DNA of 10,207 nucleotides from Promethearchaeota archaeon (lineage in GTDB: Archaea > Asgardarchaeota > Lokiarchaeia > Sigyniarchaeales > SOKP01), in the NCBI GenBank assembly GCA_030605895.1, contig JAUWHL010000026.1:1-10207 (forward strand), given 5' to 3'. Below the pieces are notes generated by a model, which was not told the origin of the DNA, did not search any database, and saw nothing but the letters and a program-made list of their open reading frames with translations. Shown piece by piece: positions 1-4,831 of the stretch. Both the position numbers and the translations under genes were made by a program. How positions within the stretch are numbered: the stretch's first letter is position 1; every line of letters begins with the position of its first letter.

Positions 1-18
1 ATCTTTTTTATTATAAAA

Positions 19-38
19 TTATTGTGTTATCACAATAA
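19..38. promoter_or_regulatory. 20-base inverted repeat, possible operator
   Basis: TTATTGTG and CACAATAA form perfect 8-base arms around a 4-base TTAT centre. The dyad lies about 80 bases beyond the stop codon of the RHH-receiver gene. Its right part, TGTTATCACAATAA (25-38), recurs exactly at 1408-1421 inside another dyad. RHH proteins usually bind short dyads, so an operator is plausible. A hairpin in the 3' trailer of the minus-strand gene, or part of the control region of a gene left of the window, would also fit. AT-rich sequence yields such matches by chance fairly easily. Confidence 0.35.
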
Positions 39-85
39 GAGATTATAATCAAACATTTAGAGTTACATAAAATATTTTATAAGAT

Positions 86-107
86 TAAAAGGGTTCAAAA
101 AAAGAAA
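86..107 (-). terminator. T-tract terminator of the RHH-receiver gene
   Basis: On the minus strand, ten to thirty bases after the stop codon, there is a run of seven T (97-103) inside a pyrimidine-rich stretch. Archaeal RNA polymerase commonly terminates at such T-tracts without needing a stem. There is no strong hairpin immediately before it. Confidence 0.35.
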
Positions 108-115
108 TTGTTTTA

Positions 116-988
116 TTAGCTTTTATTCAAAATGTCAAAAATTACCTCAAAATCAGAAAAGTTGAATGGCTTTAAAATATACCCATCTGCTCTCGTATCT
201 GCTAAGTTCTTTTTGACCTCACTCCCAGCTATAGCTGTTAAAAAAAATACAGGGATGTTAGTCCATTCCTTATCTGATTTAATCGTTTTACAGATGTCAT
301 ACCCACTTAAATCAGGCAAGATGATATCCAATAAAATTAGTTTTGGAATTGTATTACCTAATTCCTCCAAACCCTTTGAACCACTTACTGCTCCTTTACA
401 TTTGATTCCTTTACTCTCAAAATAGCTAGTTATCAATCGGATAGTCGCGAGATCGTCTTCTATTAATAGCACATCGTATTCAGATACCACTTTTATGTTA
501 TCTAAAATGTTAATTATTTTCTTCTCAAGAAGGATACTCTGTTCAAAAATGTTTTTTACTGTTTCTAACACCTGAGCATTTAATTGTTCCCTATAATTCT
601 CAAGAAGTAGTTGTGAATACCCCTTAATTGAAGTCAATGGCTCTTTTAGAGTATGAGAAATATTTGAAATCGTTTGAGGATTTAATTTTGATAAACTGTT
701 TTGAGGATTATTGGATTTACTTTCTATGAATGCCGCAACAGATTCTCGAATTAATTTAGAAATCGTTAATTCTCCATTGTTTTTTGTATAATCTAACCAT
801 TTTGATTTAGTATTTTCAGACACGTACAATGAAATACGTTCTTTATCTCTATGATACACTTTTTCGCCTTTTTGCCACTTTCTAAAACCTTCAGTAATTG
901 CTCCGCGCCAGATAGCATACCGACCGGTTTCTTTCTCATATTTTTTCATTTCATCTGATTTTTCAAAAGAATTGTTATTGTTATTCAT
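116..988 (-). CDS. RHH-HisKA-receiver signalling and DNA-binding protein
   Basis: This 290-residue protein appears to combine DNA binding with phosphorelay. Residues about 20-48 are a basic, aromatic lead-in. Residues 50-92 resemble a ribbon-helix-helix domain: strand RISLYV, then two helices ending SKLIRESVAAFIE. Residues 104-168 resemble a HisKA dimerisation helix pair with an H-box, SHTLKEPLTSIKGYSQLL, giving candidate phospho-His112. Residues 171-288 form a receiver domain with acidic pair E177/D178/D179, phosphoacceptor Asp221 (LLDIILPDLSGYD), Thr251 and Lys273. There is no HATPase_c domain, so it cannot be a self-sufficient kinase. It may receive phosphate from another kinase or shuttle it between His112 and Asp221. 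The start is supported by AAGGAG at 995-1000 on the minus strand. No signal peptide or membrane segment is visible, so it is probably cytoplasmic. It is divergent from the TFB gene. The domain calls are strong; target and partner are unknown. Confidence 0.88.
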   Translation of the reverse strand: MNNNNNSFEKSDEMKKYEKETGRYAIWRGAITEGFRKWQKGEKVYHRDKERISLYVSENTKSKWLDYTKNNGELTISKLIRESVAAFIESKSNNPQNSLSKLNPQTISNISHTLKEPLTSIKGYSQLLLENYREQLNAQVLETVKNIFEQSILLEKKIINILDNIKVVSEYDVLLIEDDLATIRLITSYFESKGIKCKGAVSGSKGLEELGNTIPKLILLDIILPDLSGYDICKTIKSDKEWTNIPVFFLTAIAGSEVKKNLADTRADGYILKPFNFSDFEVIFDILNKS

Positions 989-994
989 ATAATA

Positions 995-1000
995 CTCCTT
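995..1000 (-). promoter_or_regulatory. Shine-Dalgarno site of the RHH-receiver gene
   Basis: AAGGAG on the minus strand ends six bases before the ATG at 988. This supports that start over the internal Met14 and shows that this mRNA carries a leader. Confidence 0.65.
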
Positions 1001-1152
1001 GTTATCGCCTATCTCGCTATTTTCATCGATTTTTTTAGAGGGGCTAATTTTTGTACCCCTTATACCTAACTAATTATTGCTTGAAAACATAATAAAAGAA
1101 CTATTATTTAATGTTTTTTTATTTGTTAATCGTTCTTGTGAAGATCGATTTG

Positions 1153-1197
1153 TACACAAAAAATCGAAACTAATTTTGTGTAAATAAAATTTGTGTA
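1153..1197. repeat. TTTGTGTA repeat cluster with 9-base inverted arms
   Basis: TACACAAAA (1153-1161) is the exact inverse of TTTTGTGTA (1174-1182), with a 12-base spacer. A further copy, TTTGTGTA, lies at 1190-1197 as a direct repeat with a step of about 15 bases. One inverted and one direct copy within 45 bases look like a multi-site operator, but no protein can be assigned from the sequence. Confidence 0.4.
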
Positions 1198-1199
1198 TG

Positions 1200-1227
1200 A
1201 AAAAATCAATTCTTCTCTTGATTTTTT
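1200..1227. terminator. Hairpin with A/T-tract arms, terminator-like
   Basis: AAAAAATCAA (1200-1209) and TTGATTTTTT (1218-1227) form a perfect 10-base stem around an 8-base pyrimidine loop. The stem ends in T6 on either strand, so it could terminate transcription in both directions. It lies far from both annotated coding ends. If it is a terminator, it implies a short non-coding or aborted transcript within this region. An operator dyad is an equal alternative. Confidence 0.3.
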
Positions 1228-1360
1228 AATAATCCGACAAAATGAGTTTAGCAGCCTAGATCTGTTATGAAATTATGTCAAAAAAATATATTGTGGATAA
1301 TATATTGGTTTTAAATTAACATATTAATATTTTGTACTAACAATAATTACAACAAAAGCT

Positions 1361-1372
1361 TTGTCTAGACAA
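1361..1372. promoter_or_regulatory. Perfect 12-base palindrome TTGTCTAGACAA
   Basis: This palindrome has no spacer and is less AT-rich than its surroundings. It lies about 180 bases before the TFB start, just before a TATA-like stretch (TTTTTATACAAAT). Its form suits a homodimeric regulator. It could also be a chance match. Confidence 0.3.
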
Positions 1373-1407
1373 CTTTTTATACAAATAAGGAACATTTATA
1401 AATGATT

Positions 1408-1423
1408 TGTTATCACAATAACA
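1408..1423. promoter_or_regulatory. Dyad TGTTATCACAATAACA, second copy of the left-edge motif
   Basis: Arms TGTTAT and ATAACA flank CACA. The first 14 bases are identical to 25-38, so the two copies lie on either side of the RHH-receiver gene, one within a dyad at each place. A TATA-like TTTATAAA lies just upstream (about 1395-1401). It is a candidate binding site for the adjacent RHH protein, by inference only. Confidence 0.35.
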
Positions 1424-1468
1424 TTTAAATAGTAATAAATGATCTATTATTATAACAATAAAATTGTT

Positions 1469-1500
1469 TTTTTACAACAAAAAATAAATTGTTGTAAAAA
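1469..1500. promoter_or_regulatory. 12-base-arm inverted repeat upstream of TFB
   Basis: TTTTTACAACAA (1469-1480) and its exact inverse TTGTTGTAAAAA (1489-1500) flank an 8-base AT spacer. It is the longest perfect dyad I found and ends 21 bases before the presumed TATA box of the TFB gene. That position suits an activator or repressor site. It could also be a cruciform or hairpin without a regulatory role. Confidence 0.45.
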
Positions 1501-1520
1501 TGTGTGTAAAAAAACTAATA

Positions 1521-1528
1521 TTATAAAA
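1521..1528 (+). promoter_or_regulatory. TATA-like box of the TFB gene
   Basis: TTATAAAA is centred about 25 bases before the A of the ATG at 1550. This is the usual archaeal distance from TATA box to transcription start, so the TFB mRNA may be leaderless. AAGGG at 1536-1540 could instead act as a weak Shine-Dalgarno site if transcription starts further upstream. Confidence 0.4.
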
Positions 1529-1549
1529 TTTTGATAAGGGTTATGATTT

Positions 1550-2446
1550 ATGGTTGTAGAAATATCATCTCAAACAGGCTTCTGTCCTGAATGTGGTGGA
1601 TCAACAATTGATGTTCATCAACGAGGGGAGATTGTTTGCCAACATTGTGGTTTAGTCGTATCTGAAAAAGCCGTCGATGTTTCTCACAGTGGTATAAGGG
1701 CTTATTCTAAGCTAGAGAAGGATAAAAAAGAAAGAACAGGATGTCCTATTTCAATTTTGATGCCTGATATAGGTTTGAGCACAATAATTGATCGGACAAA
1801 AATTAAAAATCCCGATTTACGAAGGGCAGCAAAATGGAATACGCACCTATCCTGGGAAAAGCGAAATATGCTAATTGCCATTACCGAATTAAAGAGGATT
1901 GGTGGCAATCTTAATTTTCCAGAGCGGGTAAAGAAATCGGCTGTTCGGCTTTATAAAGAAGTATTTAAAAGGAATCTCTTAAGGGGCAGATCTATAAATG
2001 GAATGATTGCGGCGTGCGCATATTACGTATGCAAGCAGGAGAAAGTTCCTATTACTCTTCAAGAAATCTTAGATGAAGCTTCAATAAACGATAATATCGT
2101 GAAGAAATGCTATAAGATCTTAGTAAGAGAATTGAACTTAAAATCACCTCATATTGATCCTGTATCCCTTATACCACGCTATTGCGCTGATTTAGGGTTA
2201 CAAATCAATGTAGAGAAAGAAGCGATAAATGTGTTAAAAAGTTTTATTAAAAAAACTTCTATTTGCGGTAAAGATCCAAAAGGGTTATGTGCAGGAGCAA
2301 TTTATTTAGTGTCTAAACTAAAAAATCAAAAGATTAGCCAAAAAGACATTTCAAAAGTAATCGGAGTCACCGAGGTGACTCTTCGTTCCAGATATAAAGA
2401 ATTTTTACAAAATATAACGTTTAATTTTAACGTTAATCTACAATAA
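1550..2446 (+). CDS. tfb: Transcription initiation factor B (TFB) paralogue
   Basis: This 298-residue protein should bind the TBP-TATA complex with the BRE and recruit RNA polymerase. An N-terminal zinc ribbon has Cys12, Cys15, Cys30 and Cys33. A B-reader segment follows (about 61-80, RTGCPISILMPDIGLSTII), recognisable but changed from the usual RTGAP and HDKGLST forms. A linker leads to two cyclin-like repeats, about 105-197 and 204-292, with the landmark GRSINGMIAACAYY in the first and GLCAGAIYLVSK in the second. A C-terminal helix-turn-helix spans about 262-284 (SQKDISKVIGVTEVTLRSRY). The length is normal for the family. The RKWQ-like linker reads AAKWN, and many cyclin positions differ from typical TFBs, suggesting a specialised paralogue. 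It is divergent from the RHH-receiver gene and converges on rpl2. The family call is secure; which promoters it serves is unknown. Confidence 0.93.
   Translation: MVVEISSQTGFCPECGGSTIDVHQRGEIVCQHCGLVVSEKAVDVSHSGIRAYSKLEKDKKERTGCPISILMPDIGLSTIIDRTKIKNPDLRRAAKWNTHLSWEKRNMLIAITELKRIGGNLNFPERVKKSAVRLYKEVFKRNLLRGRSINGMIAACAYYVCKQEKVPITLQEILDEASINDNIVKKCYKILVRELNLKSPHIDPVSLIPRYCADLGLQINVEKEAINVLKSFIKKTSICGKDPKGLCAGAIYLVSKLKNQKISQKDISKVIGVTEVTLRSRYKEFLQNITFNFNVNLQ
2415..2435 (+). other. Hairpin in the last codons of TFB
   Basis: TAACGTT (2415-2421) and AACGTTA (2429-2435) pair perfectly around a 7-base loop, nine bases before the stop codon and shortly before the T-rich tract. It may assist termination or stabilise the 3' end of the mRNA. 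Confidence 0.3.
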
Positions 2447-2451
2447 GCTAA

Positions 2452-2478
2452 ATTTTTCTTTTCCATTTCCTTTTTTTC
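2452..2478 (+). terminator. T-rich terminator after TFB
   Basis: Right after the TFB stop, the plus strand carries T5, T4 and T7 runs broken by a few C and A (2452-2478). This is typical of archaeal intrinsic termination and fits the convergent arrangement with rpl2. Confidence 0.5.
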
Positions 2479-2550
2479 CAAAAGATAAGGGTTCAGGGGC
2501 GTAATCTCTTAATTTCTCTTGATAATGCTCGAACAAATGATTATGTTCAA

Positions 2551-2578
2551 TTTTTATAAAAAATGTATAGAAAAAACC
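2551..2578 (-). terminator. T-tract terminator of rpl2
   Basis: On the minus strand, 30 to 60 bases after the rpl2 stop, two T6 runs (2571-2576 and 2558-2563) are followed by a further A/T stretch. This would end the rpl2 transcript before it reads into TFB. Confidence 0.45.
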
Positions 2579-2609
2579 TTAATTTTAAGAATACAGAGTA
2601 GAAAATCAT

Positions 2610-3341
2610 TTAATTTTGGTGTCCTGTCCGACGAGCAGCTATTTGCCCAACTTTCCTACCTGGAGGAGCATTTCTACTTGTTGTTGTAGGTTTGTGAGGA
2701 GATTGCTTGGCTCCGCCCCCATATGGGTGAGATGCAGCAACCATAGCGACTCCTCTAACAACAGGCCATTTTTTGGCTTTAGATTTCACATAATGGAATT
2801 TATTTCCCGCTTTAAGAAAAGGTTTATCTGTACGTCCTCCTCCGGCAACTACACCGATTGTGGCTAAACAGGTCTCATGTATCCATTTGGTTTTTTTTGA
2901 TCGGAAAAGCAATTCAACTTTATTTCCAGATTTGTTTCTAACAATTGCAGAAACTCCAGATGCTCGTGCAAATTTGCCACCGTCTTGTGGAGTTCCCTCA
3001 ACGTTGAATACTAATGTTCCTAAAGGCATTTTTTTTAGAGGTAAAATATTTCCAACTTCAACTGCTTGGCCATATCCTGTCTTAGATTGTACAAATTCTT
3101 GACCTACATAAATACCTTCTGGAGGGAGCCACAAAGCTTTTTGTTTAGTATCAGTGTATTGAACTCTTGCAACTGGAGCGCCTCTTCCTGGAGAGTGAAT
3201 GAGATCTATTACTATAAATTTAAACAACTTCTCATTTTCCTTGAATGAACGATACTTGACGGCCCCTATGTGCCTATGGCTAGGACTTCTAAAACCAAGA
3301 ACACCTCGACCTTTTCTTTGGGCTAAGATTCGTTTTCCCAT
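2610..3341 (-). CDS. rpl2: Large subunit ribosomal protein uL2 (L2)
   Basis: This 243-residue protein has the archaeal/eukaryotic uL2 length and sequence. It binds 23S rRNA near the peptidyl transferase centre. Family landmarks are the basic N-terminus (MGKRILAQRKGRG), HRHIG at 22-26, DLIHSPGRGAP at 46-56, GTPQDGGKFARASG at 116-129 and the C-terminal SRNAPPGRKVGQIAARRTG. The PTC-proximal loop reads AMVAASHPYGGG (199-210). His205 matches the conserved histidine (His229 of E. coli L2), but the usual NxVDH or NPVEH context is replaced by VAASH. The ATG has a weak upstream GTGA. The gene stands alone: gatD lies 131 bases upstream with T-tracts between, and TFB converges downstream. Archaeal rpl2 normally lies between rpl23 and rps19. 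Identity is certain. Confidence 0.97.
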   Translation of the reverse strand: MGKRILAQRKGRGVLGFRSPSHRHIGAVKYRSFKENEKLFKFIVIDLIHSPGRGAPVARVQYTDTKQKALWLPPEGIYVGQEFVQSKTGYGQAVEVGNILPLKKMPLGTLVFNVEGTPQDGGKFARASGVSAIVRNKSGNKVELLFRSKKTKWIHETCLATIGVVAGGGRTDKPFLKAGNKFHYVKSKAKKWPVVRGVAMVAASHPYGGGAKQSPHKPTTTSRNAPPGRKVGQIAARRTGHQN

Positions 3342-3373
3342 TATATTTCACGTTATTTTCTGGATATGAACTT

Positions 3374-3381
3374 AAATTATA
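3374..3381 (-). promoter_or_regulatory. TATA-like box of rpl2
   Basis: TATAATTT on the minus strand is centred about 36 bases before the rpl2 ATG. This would place transcription start roughly 10 bases before the start codon. It lies after the T-tracts that follow gatD, which supports an independent rpl2 transcript. Confidence 0.35.
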
Positions 3382-3414
3382 CAAACTTTAAATTTTTTAT
3401 CTTTTTTGTTGAAA

Positions 3415-3436
3415 TTTAAAAAAGAATTAAAAAATA
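3415..3436 (-). terminator. T-tract terminator between gatD and rpl2
   Basis: Two minus-strand T6 runs (3429-3434 and 3418-3423) lie about 40 to 55 bases after the gatD stop, and further T-rich sequence precedes rpl2. No stable stem is needed for archaeal termination. Confidence 0.4.
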
Positions 3437-3472
3437 AGATTTTCTGATACAACTGAACTATAAATTGATATT

Positions 3473-4831
3473 TTAAAGCTTTTTACTTTTTAATAATTCA
3501 TCAATATTGTAGTTGAAAGCTATTGGAATTTCTCTTTCTAGGAATTCACCGGCAATATTCTGTGATAATAATTTCATTATTTCATCTGGTTCGCTAGTTT
3601 GTCCTAGTACCCATCCAAGTTTTACATATGCTACTTCTGGTAATAAATTTCTGCCAGGGATGACACCCATATTTAATAATTCTCTTCCTGTTGAATAGAC
3701 ATTCATTCCTACAAATCCATGGAGTGTTTGAGTTGTCATAAGAATAGTTATACCTTCTTGAATAGCACTTTTTATTGATTTATATATAGTTTTGGATACA
3801 TGTCCTAATCCCGTTCCGGCAAATACAATTCCCTTATATCCGTTGTCTATGTAAAAATTAATGAGTTCATTATCATTTCCAGGGTAGGAATATACAAGAG
3901 CAATTTTTTTTTCAAAATTAGTAAGAGTTTGGGTTTTAATTTTTGATTTTTTTCTATAATCATTAGTAAACATCTTTATTTTTCTGTTTTGAACTAACCC
4001 TAGTGGTATACTATTAATAGTTCTAAAAGTGTTTCTCACAGAAGAATGCATTTTTCTTAGTAGAGTTCCTCTATGAATCAAACCGTAGTCATGAGAAGAG
4101 GATCCTAGCATTGAAACTATTACTTCTGCAATATCTGAACTTGCTACAACAGCTGCATTAATTAGGTTTAAAGCAGCATCTGAAGAAGGTCTATCAGAAC
4201 TTCTTTGACTACCTACTAAAACTACTGGAATGGATAGATCTTTTAGCATGAAAGAGAGTGCCGCACTAGTATATGACATGGTATCAGTTCCGTGGCCAAT
4301 TATAATACCATCAATCCCTGAGTTTGCAGCATCTTTGACCTTTTCTGCGAGTTGTTGCCAGTTATCAGGTTCCATATTTTCTGAAAGAATTTCAAATACA
4401 ATTTCACATTCAAGATTACAGATTTCTGCTAATTCTGGAACAGCACTGAACAATTCTCCAGGAGTAAAGGAAGGAATTACTGCTCCTGTAGTATAATCTA
4501 ATCTTGAGGCTATAGTTCCCCCAGTTCCAAATAATTTTAGATTCGGGAGATCTTTATTTTTCGGAAATTTTTTTTCAGGAATTTTATAAGAAGCTTCTCT
4601 TTTTCCAATCCCTTTGATTTCTAGAATTTCAGAAACCTTAATTCCAATGTTGTAATTGTTTTCTAATTTAATATTTATGAAATTTGGGGCGGAGTGTTCA
4701 ATTCTTGGTAATATTATCCCCTCATATTGAGTTTTTTCTGTTTTTATTTGAACGATATCCCAGATCTCTATTTTATTCTTTTCGAGGAGTTTTTTTCCTT
4801 CTCCTCTATAACCCTTAAGTTTTTCACTCAT
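3473..4831 (-). CDS. gatD: Glutamyl-tRNA(Gln) amidotransferase subunit D
   Basis: GatD is the glutaminase half of the archaeal GatDE enzyme. It releases ammonia from glutamine (or asparagine) for GatE, which turns Glu-tRNA(Gln) into Gln-tRNA(Gln) in the cytoplasm. The 452-residue product has an N-terminal GatD beta-barrel domain (about 20-75, IWDIVQIKTEKTQYEGIILP) and then a type-I asparaginase-like domain from about 96. Catalytic motifs are present: KLFGTGGTIAS with Thr106, IIGHGTDTM with Thr182 and Asp183, and RKMHSS with Lys260. The final part (about 330-440) has the usual GIVFAGTGLGHV and QTLHGFVGMNVYSTGREL stretches. Its ATG directly follows the gatE stop codon, and a GAGATGA stretch inside the end of gatE may serve as ribosome binding site. 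Length and motifs are normal. The call is secure. Confidence 0.96.
   Translation of the reverse strand: MSEKLKGYRGEGKKLLEKNKIEIWDIVQIKTEKTQYEGIILPRIEHSAPNFINIKLENNYNIGIKVSEILEIKGIGKREASYKIPEKKFPKNKDLPNLKLFGTGGTIASRLDYTTGAVIPSFTPGELFSAVPELAEICNLECEIVFEILSENMEPDNWQQLAEKVKDAANSGIDGIIIGHGTDTMSYTSAALSFMLKDLSIPVVLVGSQRSSDRPSSDAALNLINAAVVASSDIAEVIVSMLGSSSHDYGLIHRGTLLRKMHSSVRNTFRTINSIPLGLVQNRKIKMFTNDYRKKSKIKTQTLTNFEKKIALVYSYPGNDNELINFYIDNGYKGIVFAGTGLGHVSKTIYKSIKSAIQEGITILMTTQTLHGFVGMNVYSTGRELLNMGVIPGRNLLPEVAYVKLGWVLGQTSEPDEIMKLLSQNIAGEFLEREIPIAFNYNIDELLKSKKL

Larger units (their letters stand above)
989..1549. other. 561-base divergent intergenic region, dyad-rich
   Basis: This AT-rich region separates the RHH-receiver gene (minus) from the TFB gene (plus). 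It should hold both promoters. I see no tRNA, no CRISPR repeat and no convincing coding frame; the ATG-led frames at 1111 and 1197 give only 20 and 10 codons. It does hold several inverted repeats, listed separately, and a G-rich/C-rich pair (AGGGG 1039-1043 with CCCCT 1056-1060) that could fold in the leader of the minus-strand gene. The length is large compared with the other gaps here (113-178 bases), which suggests it is a regulatory region or contains an unrecognised small RNA. Confidence 0.6.

Noticed and set aside
67..80. 14-base palindrome ATAAAATATTTTAT
   Set aside because: Made only of A and T, so too likely by chance to call as a site.
132..425. 97-codon plus-strand open frame opposite the receiver domain
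   Set aside because: It is antisense to conserved receiver residues on the minus strand, without its own start signal.
116..988. Full sensor histidine kinase
   Set aside because: The HisKA-like helices are followed directly by the receiver; the N, G1 and G2 boxes of an ATPase domain are absent.
1111..1173. 20-codon frame starting MFFYLLIVLVK in the divergent gap
   Set aside because: No ribosome binding site, too short, and overlaps the TTTGTGTA repeat cluster; AT-rich DNA readily yields such hydrophobic frames.
1197..1229. 10-codon frame MKKSILLLIF resembling a signal peptide start
   Set aside because: It is produced by the 10-base inverted repeat at 1200-1227 and stops at once; no downstream frame continues it.
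1281..1330. AATATATT repeats around 1285-1306 as a structured element
   Set aside because: Pure A/T self-complementary words are expected by chance at this base composition.
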